From: Sulfurospirillum sp. UBA12182
Lineage (GTDB): Bacteria; Campylobacterota; Campylobacteria; Campylobacterales; Sulfurospirillaceae
Direction of reading: 5' to 3'
DNA: 64,000 nucleotides
NCBI GenBank assembly: GCA_002742765.1
Contig: DLUF01000042.1
Location: 62,001-126,000 of the forward strand
The notes under the pieces were generated by a model. That model had not been told where the DNA came from and searched no databases. It saw only the letters and a list, made by a program, of their open reading frames with translations. Both the position numbers and the translations under genes were made by a program. Positions 54,108 to 62,801 of this stretch are shown here, in pieces (position 1 is the stretch's first letter; the number at the start of each line of letters is the position of its first letter).

Positions 54108-55120
54108 AGATACACTTCAATTTGTAAGATATCTTTTTTATCGATTGAAACATTTTTGACACCATCAAGAAGAGTTTTATATAACTTATCATCAATCTGA
54201 TTTATTATATTATACAAATTCTCAGTATTTACTATATATCCATTTTTACCATTTTCAATCAATTCACTTGCTCCACAGTTATCACTAATCAGTACAGGTA
54301 ATCCAAAATATAAAGCTTCTTCAATCACTAGTCCCCAAGATTCTGAAAGACTAGGTAATATAAAAATATCATTCTTATTAAAATAATCTTGGAGTTCAGT
54401 ATTATTGACTTGCCCTAAAAAAATTATGTTTGAATTTGCTTTATTTTTCAGCTCTTTTTCTAATGATCCTGTGCCAATGACTGTCAAAGTATGCTCTGGA
54501 AGCTGATTAAAAACATCTACAAGTAATTCTATATTTTTCTCCTTAGAAATTCGTCCTATGAATAAAAATCTTTTTTTATACTCTTTTTTTATAGGCTCAA
54601 AACTAGGCTTATTTATTATTCCTACACCTTTTGTGATTTTAACTTCACCTTTAAAACATAAAGCATCCAAAAGTTCTTGATGCAGTTTACCAGATGCATA
54701 AACGGTAGAGATACGACTTAAAAATATTTTTTTAATAAAGCCTCTTATACCATCTGTTTTACTTTCCTTGATAGTTGACTCTAATGCTAAGCAATTTTTT
54801 GATTTTGAGTTTGTTATTACTAAGTACCAAAACTCTTTTAAGTCCCAACCACTTACAACTATTTTTTTGTACTGAATATCTTTAAAAATACCTCGAAGTT
54901 TAAAAATGTTTTCTTTTACATCTCTATCTTGAAAGTTTCCATCAAATAACAATTCATATTTAAATTTTACATTTTGCAAAGTTATAAAATCATCTGCCCT
55001 TTTTTCAGCTGTATTTGAAGCTATAAAAACAACTAATATATTTAACTTTTTAGATAACTCATTATAAAGATTAACTTTATAAAATGCAGGAATATGAGTG
55101 ACTATCACATAATCATACAT
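54104..55120 (-). CDS. family 4 glycosyltransferase (GT-B)
   Basis: 338 aa. GT4 donor site LPSLSESWGLVIEEALYFGLPVLISDNCGASELIENGKNG and RFLFIGRISKEKNIELLVDVF. Coupled to the next gene by 4 nt. Acceptor unknown. Confidence 0.86.
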   Translation of the reverse strand: MYDYVIVTHIPAFYKVNLYNELSKKLNILVVFIASNTAEKRADDFITLQNVKFKYELLFDGNFQDRDVKENIFKLRGIFKDIQYKKIVVSGWDLKEFWYLVITNSKSKNCLALESTIKESKTDGIRGFIKKIFLSRISTVYASGKLHQELLDALCFKGEVKITKGVGIINKPSFEPIKKEYKKRFLFIGRISKEKNIELLVDVFNQLPEHTLTVIGTGSLEKELKNKANSNIIFLGQVNNTELQDYFNKNDIFILPSLSESWGLVIEEALYFGLPVLISDNCGASELIENGKNGYIVNTENLYNIINQIDDKLYKTLLDGVKNVSIDKKDILQIEVYL

Positions 55121-55129
55121 ACTTACAAA

Positions 55130-55630
55130 TTATTTCAAATATTTTTTTATCACCGCAGGATTTCCTGCGACCATACAAAAATCTGGAACATCATTAATTA
55201 CTATAGAACCTGCCGCAACTATACTTTTTTTCCCAATTTTTACTCCCGGCAAAATAATAGATCCAAATCCAATCCATGCTCCATTATCTATAAAAATATC
55301 TTTTCCTGTACCTTTTCCAGCAATATGCCTACCACTTAAATCAACTTCATGTGTTCCAGTAATAACAGAAACTCTTGATGAAATATCGACAAAATCTCCT
55401 ATTACAACTTTTGTATTATTCGCACCCATTATTAATGATTCATGACCCAAAAAAGTATCTTGACCTATCTGTATATTTTCAACACCGACTATATTAAAGC
55501 TACTAAACATTCTTACTGATGGGTGTATTTCAAATTTACACAAAACTCTATATATAAAATTTTTCGTTTTAAAAAATCTACTCTCTGGAAAAAAGCTTGT
55601 AAGTTTATTTGCTATAGCATTCCAAATCAT
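55130..55630 (-). CDS. left-handed beta-helix acyltransferase (WcaF/WbbJ-like)
   Basis: 166 aa hexapeptide-repeat protein: IGQDTFLGHESLIMGANN, IFIDNGAWIGFGSIILPGVKIGKKSIVAAGSIVI and the terminal AGNPAVIKKYLK. Probably O-acetylates a glycan sugar. Overlaps the next glycosyltransferase by 4 nt. Confidence 0.88.
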   Translation of the reverse strand: MIWNAIANKLTSFFPESRFFKTKNFIYRVLCKFEIHPSVRMFSSFNIVGVENIQIGQDTFLGHESLIMGANNTKVVIGDFVDISSRVSVITGTHEVDLSGRHIAGKGTGKDIFIDNGAWIGFGSIILPGVKIGKKSIVAAGSIVINDVPDFCMVAGNPAVIKKYLK

Positions 55631-56436
55631 TTTATACCTTTGTTAAATATTAGTGCTTTTAAAACCCCTAGAAAACCAAAGTTTTTATTTATAATACGAT
55701 ATTTTTCTGGAATTAACTTTTTTTTGACTCTAGACGATATACCACGTGTTTCAAAAACAGAAACTATTGTATTTGAAAAATATATTTTATAATTTTTTTT
55801 AATAACTCTCATCATAATATCATTGTCTGAATTTACTGGAAATCTTAAATCATAATATATATCATCACGCATATTAGTTTTATTAAAGAATAATGCTTGA
55901 TGACAAGATAATAATTCTCCAAATTTAATAATTTGTAATTTTTGTTGAGCAAAATAAATCTTATCAGAATCCTTAAGAGTATAACAACCTGCAATAACTG
56001 AATAATTATTTAAATGTGTTTTATTGAAAATATATTCAAGTGTCTCTGCACTATAGAATACATCACTAGCATTCATAAAGTTTATCCACTCTCCACTAGC
56101 TACATCTATCCCCTTATTCATAGCATCATAAATCCCCCCATCTCTCTCACTCACCCAATAATCAATTCTTTCTTCATACTTCTTGATTATATCAATTGTC
56201 CCGTCAGTTGATCCGCCATCTATGATAATATATTCAAAATTATCGTAGGTTTGATTTATAACACTTTGGATTGTCTCATCTAAAAACTGTTCACCATTAT
56301 AAACAACTGTGATAATAGATATAAGTGGTTTACCATCATAAGATTTTTTAAAATACCCTTGTGTTCTAAGTCCACCCTGAGTTAAGGTTGAATTGTTAAT
56401 TTTTAATTTTAAATTATCTTCTTTTTCATTCAACAT
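55627..56436 (-). CDS. family 2 glycosyltransferase (WcaA-like)
   Basis: 269 aa. SIITVVYNGEQFLDETIQSVINQTYDNFEYIIIDGGSTDGT and FMNASDVFY mark the GT-A fold. About 40 extra N-terminal residues. Strongly AT-rich. Similar in wording to the GT2 at 52210-52959, so probably a paralogue. Confidence 0.87.
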   Translation of the reverse strand: MLNEKEDNLKLKINNSTLTQGGLRTQGYFKKSYDGKPLISIITVVYNGEQFLDETIQSVINQTYDNFEYIIIDGGSTDGTIDIIKKYEERIDYWVSERDGGIYDAMNKGIDVASGEWINFMNASDVFYSAETLEYIFNKTHLNNYSVIAGCYTLKDSDKIYFAQQKLQIIKFGELLSCHQALFFNKTNMRDDIYYDLRFPVNSDNDIMMRVIKKNYKIYFSNTIVSVFETRGISSRVKKKLIPEKYRIINKNFGFLGVLKALIFNKGIK

Positions 56437-56500
56437 TGAAAACTCATCATTCGAAATAACCTTGTCACGCTATGATTTTCATCCAAACATATTGTGTTAG

Positions 56501-57472
56501 TCATTTATTATTTCCCTCTCTAAAAAGCTCATCAACTACCTTCAATCCAAGTTCAGTCAAACTCACATCACCGAATTGATCTAAAACTATTTTTTTACTT
56601 ATTAGTGACTGGATAGCTTTTTCTGATGTCACTTTTTGCATTTGATTATTTTTCAAAATCAAATCTTTAAAGCTATTCTTATTCATCTTGCTATCAGTTT
56701 CAAAAAAAGATTTCAACATGACTTTTTCATCCTTTTCAAGAGACTTTATCAATCTTTGAAATTCATTATCTTGCTTATTTTGAGCATCACTAAGTATTTT
56801 TTCTAATCCAGATTTTGGCTTTTCACTTGAAGGAGCTGATGCATATTTTGGACTCTGATTTACTTTAATCTCCAGACTAGCGACTTGTTTTTTTAACTGC
56901 TCTATCTCTCCACCTCTATCAGCTACTTTTTTCTGAGCTTCGATAAGTTCATTTTTTAGTTTTTCGGTATCTTTTGCTACTCTTTCTTCAAAACTACTTT
57001 CTAGCTCTTTACTTCTATCTATGTATTCTGTTTCTAGTCTAGTTTTATAGTCGTCATACTCTTTTTTTGTTTGTTCGTATTTTTTGATATATTCATCAAG
57101 CTCATCTTGAAGTTTTATAGCTGTATATCTTATCTCTATTGACTCTTCCACACTAAGCAATGTTTGCTTTTCTATAGCTTGTTTTCGCTCATTCATCTTC
57201 TTGTCAAACCAAAGTTTCGCACTATAAAAACCAATCTGAAAGAATGGAAATATCAAAGTATAAAACAAAGCTCCTACTATAGGCTTCCAGTGACAAACAT
57301 CATCATAACTCAACATCTCAATTTTACAAGTAGTAGCTAACTCTGGATCAAAAAATATCAAAAATAACTTTGCATTAAAATACACAAAAAAGAAAACATA
57401 CGATGCTAAAAATGGTGTGTATTTCATATCGTACAGTCTAGCTTTGATTGAGTCTTTTAGGTCGTTATGCAT
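56501..57472 (-). CDS. two-helix membrane protein with coiled coil and winged-helix-like C-terminus, unknown
   Basis: 323 aa. Two membrane helices (about 18-38 and 66-85), a long charged coiled coil (about 90-210), a Ser/Pro linker and a helical C-terminus (about 240-320: SFKDLILKNNQMQKVTSEKAIQSLISKKIVLDQFGDVSLTELGLKVVDELF) that looks like a winged helix. Shares its ATG with the stop of the preceding gene (TAATG). No family recognised. It does not look like a glycan enzyme although it sits in the glycan locus. Confidence 0.6.
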   Translation of the reverse strand: MHNDLKDSIKARLYDMKYTPFLASYVFFFVYFNAKLFLIFFDPELATTCKIEMLSYDDVCHWKPIVGALFYTLIFPFFQIGFYSAKLWFDKKMNERKQAIEKQTLLSVEESIEIRYTAIKLQDELDEYIKKYEQTKKEYDDYKTRLETEYIDRSKELESSFEERVAKDTEKLKNELIEAQKKVADRGGEIEQLKKQVASLEIKVNQSPKYASAPSSEKPKSGLEKILSDAQNKQDNEFQRLIKSLEKDEKVMLKSFFETDSKMNKNSFKDLILKNNQMQKVTSEKAIQSLISKKIVLDQFGDVSLTELGLKVVDELFREGNNK

Positions 57473-58140
57473 TATTTCGTGCTCACATTTGACTCATTTG
57501 TTTTTATATTACTTTCAATTACTTTTTTATTAACAATAGCTTTTTGATGGTTTAATTGATTACTTTCTTTTTGTAGTGTAGATATTTGATTATCTTTTTT
57601 ACTATTCACAACTTCAATACTCCCTACAAAAATTATAAAACCAATAAAAAATAAAACCACAATCCCCCATTTTGTGAACCTAAACCAAGGTTCACCTTTT
57701 TTAACCCTTTCCCATTCATTTTTTAAAATCGTATGAGCTTTTTCAGTAAACTGATTCGTAGCATTTTCAAGATTATTATCTTTTATCATTTCAGATGGAC
57801 TTATCAATATCTTATTTAATTTATTCAATTCTTTAATTAATCCTTCACTATCATTTGGATTAAGTCGTAGATTAATTTTATGTATCATAAGTTGAATTTT
57901 ATTTGTAATTTCAATATTTTCATCAATAAAATCATGTGCCAATTTTCCTCTATTTTGCTTTTTATAAGTTAAATAAGCTAGTTCAAAATGATTAATAGTG
58001 CTCATCAATTCTGCTACATCATTTCTTAGTGCTTCTATCCAAGCTTGTCGAAACTCTGATATTTTTTGCTCTTTAGTGATGACAAGCCCTATAAATGAGA
58101 CAAATCCTGCGATTATGGCTACTATGATACTAGTTTCCAT
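57472..58140 (-). CDS. two-helix membrane protein, unknown
   Basis: 222 aa. N-terminal helix (4-22), a cytoplasmic helical region starting EQKISEFRQAWIEALRNDVAEL, a second helix (about 160-180) and a polar C-terminal tail. I have seen the EFRQAW-type opening only in unnamed membrane proteins. Overlaps the upstream glycosyltransferase by 11 nt and is coupled to the coiled-coil gene, so the two probably act together. Confidence 0.6.
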   Translation of the reverse strand: METSIIVAIIAGFVSFIGLVITKEQKISEFRQAWIEALRNDVAELMSTINHFELAYLTYKKQNRGKLAHDFIDENIEITNKIQLMIHKINLRLNPNDSEGLIKELNKLNKILISPSEMIKDNNLENATNQFTEKAHTILKNEWERVKKGEPWFRFTKWGIVVLFFIGFIIFVGSIEVVNSKKDNQISTLQKESNQLNHQKAIVNKKVIESNIKTNESNVSTK

Positions 58141-59371
58141 TTAACACCTCTTTGTATAGCTCCACATACTTTCCAGCAACAACTCTGCTGTCAAACTCTC
58201 TCATTACTTTCTCTCTAGCATTTGTACAAAGTTCATCATAATTTGGAACATTCAGAACCCACTCAATTCCACATGCCAAATCTTTACTTTCAAAAGGTTT
58301 AGCTTTATATCCATCAACCTTATGTGTTACTATATCTTTTGGTCCAGTGGCATCAAAACAAACGACAGGTGTTCCACATGTCATAGATTCTGCCAAAGTT
58401 TTTCCAAAAGCGTCCATAAGACTTGGAGCCACAAAGACATCTGCACTACTATAAGCTAGTCGTAAAGAAATATTGTCATTTAGATATCCAAAGCTTTTAT
58501 ATTCGAAACCTAGTTCTTCAGCCACATTTTTATCTACATTTCCAAAAAAACATAAAAAATACTTACTTTTATCAAGTTCTTTAACTGCTTCTTGAAATTT
58601 TACAAAACCTTTATAAAAATCTTTCAAACTTGTAGAACCGACTAATACAATCTTTTTTTGCGTTTTAATGCCTAAAATATCTCTTGCTATTTTTTTATCT
58701 ATCGAAAAAAATTCACTTGTATCAATATTGTTCGATATTGTTCGTATATCAAACTCTTTAAAAAGCTCGCTTTCTTTTGCTCTTTCACTTAACCAATTGC
58801 TTATACCTACAAGTTTCATATTTTTTGGTAAGTATTTTTTCTTGCGATTTAAAACAAACTTTGAAAGATCATAGCTACTACTACTTCGCAGTTGTTCACA
58901 ATTTCCACAGCCTGTTTTATATTTTTCACATTCCATGGAATAATGACAGCCACCAGTAAGTGGCCACATATCTCGCAGTGTCCACACTATTGGCTTATCA
59001 ATCTTTGCAAGGTGCTTTATGTTTACAAAACTTCCATTTATCCAGTGCAGGTGGACAATATCAGCCTCTTCATACTCTTTTGTTTTTTTAAAATCAACGC
59101 CAAACATCCCCGTACTAAATATTATTTGTTTTCGTTTTGGATACAAAAGTAAAAGCAAGTTATCAAGCTGCCCTCGTATCATTTTAAAAGCTTTATCTTT
59201 TTTTGTCTTTATAGTTGTAACAACATTACTGTCACCTAAAGTGATTTTGCTGTTTGTAAATACTTTACTATCTACTTCAAGCTCTCTAAGCCCACTATGA
59301 AGCCAATACGCTCCACGAGCCGCTCCACCACTTAAATCTCCTGCTACTATATGTAATACTTTCACTTCCAA
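58130..59371 (-). CDS. family 4 glycosyltransferase (WcaC-like, cysteine-rich insert)
   Basis: 413 aa. GT4 site VAPSLMDAFGKTLAESMTCGTPVVCFDATGPKDIV. An insert with HYSMECEKYKTGCGNCEQL could bind zinc and is typical of one WcaC/WcaL subgroup. The N-terminus HIVAGDLSGGAARGAYWLH is normal for this group. Confidence 0.88.
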   Translation of the reverse strand: MEVKVLHIVAGDLSGGAARGAYWLHSGLRELEVDSKVFTNSKITLGDSNVVTTIKTKKDKAFKMIRGQLDNLLLLLYPKRKQIIFSTGMFGVDFKKTKEYEEADIVHLHWINGSFVNIKHLAKIDKPIVWTLRDMWPLTGGCHYSMECEKYKTGCGNCEQLRSSSSYDLSKFVLNRKKKYLPKNMKLVGISNWLSERAKESELFKEFDIRTISNNIDTSEFFSIDKKIARDILGIKTQKKIVLVGSTSLKDFYKGFVKFQEAVKELDKSKYFLCFFGNVDKNVAEELGFEYKSFGYLNDNISLRLAYSSADVFVAPSLMDAFGKTLAESMTCGTPVVCFDATGPKDIVTHKVDGYKAKPFESKDLACGIEWVLNVPNYDELCTNAREKVMREFDSRVVAGKYVELYKEVLNGN

Positions 59372-59390
59372 AACTCCCTCAATTCATTCA

Positions 59391-60836
59391 TCAACTTTTT
59401 CGTTTCTTAAGCTCTTGGATCAGGCTTATAGTATCATGTCTATAAAATATCATAAGCAATCCTATGTAAATCAATACGCCTAGGAGTATTTGTAGCGGTA
59501 AGATAGCATAAATACTTAGCTCTACTGACTCTAGACCTGCACCTGCATAATAAACCATTCCTGCCATGACTACTGCACTTAAAAAATAAGGCCATAATTT
59601 GTGCAATCCTTCCCAAACTCCTAGTTCCATTTGGTCCCATGAAATTTTAAGATTTGGGTAGAGCATAATTAAGTTAGCGAGTGCATAGGCTATAGCAACT
59701 CCTTCTACTCCGTAAGGCAATCCGATGATAAATGACAATACAGTAACCACTGCATTGACTGCACCTATTTTGAACATAAGTCCAGTACTTCCCTTTGCCA
59801 TATAGATAGAACCAACTGTTGTTACAATAGATTGCATCATACCGATAGGGGCCAAAATCATTAACAAAGCAGCCATGCCGATCCATTTATCGCCGAAAGC
59901 CACTGCAACAAAAGTATTTGCAGTGGCTAGCAGACCCATCATAAGCGGAAATGTAACCAATGCTATAAAACTAATAGCCTTAATATAAGCATTTTTAAAA
60001 CGAATGTTGTCATGTTTTATTTCTGAAAATGCGGGGAAAAGTACGCGCACAATGACGCGTGATATATTGTCCAAAGGGTAAAGCATAATTTTATAGGCTA
60101 GACTATACATTCCAAGAGAAGAAGCCCCTATAAACTTACCAATGAGAAACTGATCAGCACTTCTGGCAAAATAGTTTATAAAACTAAAACTTGTTAGATT
60201 AAAAGAATAATTCCATATCAATTTAATATCTTGAAAATCAAAACTCAAAGACGGGCGCCAATGCCCAGAAAACCAAAGCCCGATGGTTAAAATCGCACTG
60301 CCTGACAATGTCATTATAATTAAACTATATACACCATAACCGTAAAAAGCTGCAGTGATTCCTACAAAAAAAGATAAGGCTAGTGCGATTGTTTCAATTG
60401 CTACTACCCGCTTGAAAAGCATTTGCTTTTCGAGCAGGACTTTTTGAACTAATGATAATGCTCCTATAATAAAATTCAGTCCAATCCACTGCAGATAATG
60501 TACTAAATCAGGATTAGTAAAAAAAGCAGAAATAGGCCAAGCCAATACATACAGCAAGACGAACAAAAACAGACCTACAACAAAATTAAAATAAAAAATG
60601 CTTGAGAGTATACCTTGGCTTGGACTATCTAGATGAATAATAGCTTGTGATGTTCCCATGGAAGCAAAAATATTAAAAAAGGCAACAAATATCATCAAAA
60701 TTGCAAAAATACCAAAATCCTCTGGCGATAATAAGCGCGCCATAATAACAAGAGATAAAACTTGAAAAATCTGACGAGCAATATTGCCAACACTGTTCCA
60801 GCCTATACCCGAAATTGTTTTTTGTTTTAGGGACAT
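59391..60836 (-). CDS. Wzx-type lipopolysaccharide/O-unit flippase (MOP superfamily)
   Basis: 481 aa, about 12-14 membrane helices, beginning SLKQKTISGIGWNSVGNIARQ and MARLLSPEDFGIFAILMIF, the usual Wzx/WzxC opening. Flips lipid-linked glycan. Base composition is visibly richer in G+C than its neighbours (for example about 45-50% over 60001-60060 and 60241-60300), hinting at a separate origin. Overlaps the next gene by 1 nt. Confidence 0.88.
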   Translation of the reverse strand: MSLKQKTISGIGWNSVGNIARQIFQVLSLVIMARLLSPEDFGIFAILMIFVAFFNIFASMGTSQAIIHLDSPSQGILSSIFYFNFVVGLFLFVLLYVLAWPISAFFTNPDLVHYLQWIGLNFIIGALSLVQKVLLEKQMLFKRVVAIETIALALSFFVGITAAFYGYGVYSLIIMTLSGSAILTIGLWFSGHWRPSLSFDFQDIKLIWNYSFNLTSFSFINYFARSADQFLIGKFIGASSLGMYSLAYKIMLYPLDNISRVIVRVLFPAFSEIKHDNIRFKNAYIKAISFIALVTFPLMMGLLATANTFVAVAFGDKWIGMAALLMILAPIGMMQSIVTTVGSIYMAKGSTGLMFKIGAVNAVVTVLSFIIGLPYGVEGVAIAYALANLIMLYPNLKISWDQMELGVWEGLHKLWPYFLSAVVMAGMVYYAGAGLESVELSIYAILPLQILLGVLIYIGLLMIFYRHDTISLIQELKKRKS

Positions 60837-61777
60837 TAAACCATTCTTCTGATTATTAAATTTTTTATAAATCTCGATACTGCAAGAGCATAGAATAATG
60901 GATACGCTACAATCAAGCTAATTTTAATATCAGAATCTATATTGGACAAAAGAATATGCCTTAAAGCTTTTAAGCTACCAATTGGATTAACTCCAAATCT
61001 AAAACGCCATCTTTGTTGCAAAGTTAAATTCAATGATGCTAAAATTTTCTTTATTCTATTATTTTTAAAGATACTTTGGTAATTTTTGTATATTTCAGTC
61101 AAGAGACCTGAATCATCATAATTCCAATCTTTAGAGTTGCTTTGAGTTACTTTTACGGCGAACTGTGGCAAATAAACTGACCTGTATCTAAGAAGTCCAT
61201 AGGTTATAAAAAATATAAATAGATAAATATTTCTGTTGTTTTCATCACTTAAATAGTTTTCTATCACTCCTTCCCTTTTGAAGACCAAGCCACTCAATTG
61301 ATGTCCATATTCTGACAAATCAAGGACAGACATAAAACCAGCTTGTTTTTCTCTCATATTAAAGTCTTGACGCCCGTCTTTAATAGTACCATCACTATAT
61401 AATCCAACAAATCTTGGAATAATTACACCAATTTCATTTTTATTTACTATATCTACAACTTTTGATAAATATCCCTCGGGCAAATAATCATCATCGCCTA
61501 AAAACATTACATAATCTGAAGTAGCATTCTCAAGCGTAAAAACTGCATTTTTTTCAAGACCGATATTATGATTTTGTGTGTATACAACTATTTCTAAACT
61601 AATTTTTGACTTGATAGATTCTAGCTCTTGCTCAGTATTGTCAATTGAAGCATTATTAGAAACAATCAACCTAAATTTTCCTTGCAGTCCCTCATTTTCA
61701 ACTAACTTGTTGAGATATAAAATATTTTTTACCAAATCCTGCTCTCTGTTATAAGTAGGTATTAATATATCAATCAT
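60836..61777 (-). CDS. family 2 glycosyltransferase, abequosyltransferase-like
   Basis: 313 aa. IDILIPTYNREQDLVKNILYL, SNNASIDNT, FLGDDDYLPEGYLSKVV. Wording resembles RfbV-type transferases that add CDP-3,6-dideoxyhexoses, which fits the CDP-sugar genes upstream. Overlaps the epimerase by 8 nt. Specificity inferred from context. Confidence 0.78.
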   Translation of the reverse strand: MIDILIPTYNREQDLVKNILYLNKLVENEGLQGKFRLIVSNNASIDNTEQELESIKSKISLEIVVYTQNHNIGLEKNAVFTLENATSDYVMFLGDDDYLPEGYLSKVVDIVNKNEIGVIIPRFVGLYSDGTIKDGRQDFNMREKQAGFMSVLDLSEYGHQLSGLVFKREGVIENYLSDENNRNIYLFIFFITYGLLRYRSVYLPQFAVKVTQSNSKDWNYDDSGLLTEIYKNYQSIFKNNRIKKILASLNLTLQQRWRFRFGVNPIGSLKALRHILLSNIDSDIKISLIVAYPLFYALAVSRFIKNLIIRRMV

Positions 61778-62792
61778 GTGATTTTACCCACTCAATCATT
61801 TTTCTAATTCCTTCTTCCTTAGAAACCTTTGGTTCCCAGCATATCAGCTCTTTTGCTTTTGATATATCTGCTACAAATACTCTTTGGTCTGATTCCCTTG
61901 GAGGCAGTTGTGTATATGTCATCTTGATATCTAGTTCTTCTTCTAAGAAAGAAAAAAGTTCTAAGAGTGAAGATGAGTTTTGCATACCACCTCCAATATT
62001 AAAAGCTTGTCCTTTTATAGTGTCTATTTTTTGTGAAGCTTTTAAGTATAAATCCACACAATCACTTGCATAAAGCAGATCTCTTACTTGTTTTCCATTT
62101 CCTGAGATGGTAAATGGCTCTTTTAAAGTATTTGTTTTTATCTCTATGGCTTTTTGAGTAAACCATCCAAGCCATCCTTGGTCATAAGTAGCAAATTGTC
62201 TTCCGCCAAACATAGATGAGTGTCTAAAAACTGCTGTTTTGATACCATAGATTCTTGCAAAGTCAAGCATATATTGATCAGCACTTCCTTTTGAAGTACC
62301 ATAAGGTGAGTGGAAGTCTAAAGTTACTTTTTCATCAAAGCCGTTTGGTTTATCTATACAACTATATCTTGTAGCTGTTTCTTTGTAGGAGTATTGTTCT
62401 AAATCTCCATATACTTTGTTTGTTGATGAGTAGATTATAGTACTCTCAGGGCTATAAAGTCTAACTGCGTTTAGAAGATTAAAACTTCCTCCTACATTTA
62501 TCTCAAAGTCCATTCTTGGGTCTGCTATAGAAGTGGTCATAGCTACTTGCCCAGCTAAGTGATATATCACATCAGGCTTATGAGTTTTAATAGTTCGTTC
62601 AACATCATTTGTATTTCGTATATCTCCATGAATAAATGTAAATACACCTTGAGTTTCAAGCCACTCTTTGTTTTGATAGCTACCAAATCTATATAAACTA
62701 TCAAAAACTACAAGTTCATCTCCTCGTTTGAGTATTTCACTTGCTATGTTTGAACCTAAAAATCCACATCCACCTGTTATTAAGTATTTCAT
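61770..62792 (-). CDS. CDP-paratose 2-epimerase (RfbE)-like SDR
   Basis: 340 aa. NAD motif TGGCGFLGSNIASEIL, SSTNKVYGDLEQY, SPYGTSKGSADQYMLDFARIYG (Y-x3-K) and FRHSSMFGGRQFATYDQGWLGWF are close to CDP-tyvelose/paratose epimerases. With RfbH next door it suggests a dideoxyhexose (paratose/tyvelose type). Related UDP- or GDP-sugar SDRs cannot be fully excluded. Confidence 0.78.
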   Translation of the reverse strand: MKYLITGGCGFLGSNIASEILKRGDELVVFDSLYRFGSYQNKEWLETQGVFTFIHGDIRNTNDVERTIKTHKPDVIYHLAGQVAMTTSIADPRMDFEINVGGSFNLLNAVRLYSPESTIIYSSTNKVYGDLEQYSYKETATRYSCIDKPNGFDEKVTLDFHSPYGTSKGSADQYMLDFARIYGIKTAVFRHSSMFGGRQFATYDQGWLGWFTQKAIEIKTNTLKEPFTISGNGKQVRDLLYASDCVDLYLKASQKIDTIKGQAFNIGGGMQNSSSLLELFSFLEEELDIKMTYTQLPPRESDQRVFVADISKAKELICWEPKVSKEEGIRKMIEWVKSHD

Positions 62793-62801
62793 TATTTAGC
62801 C

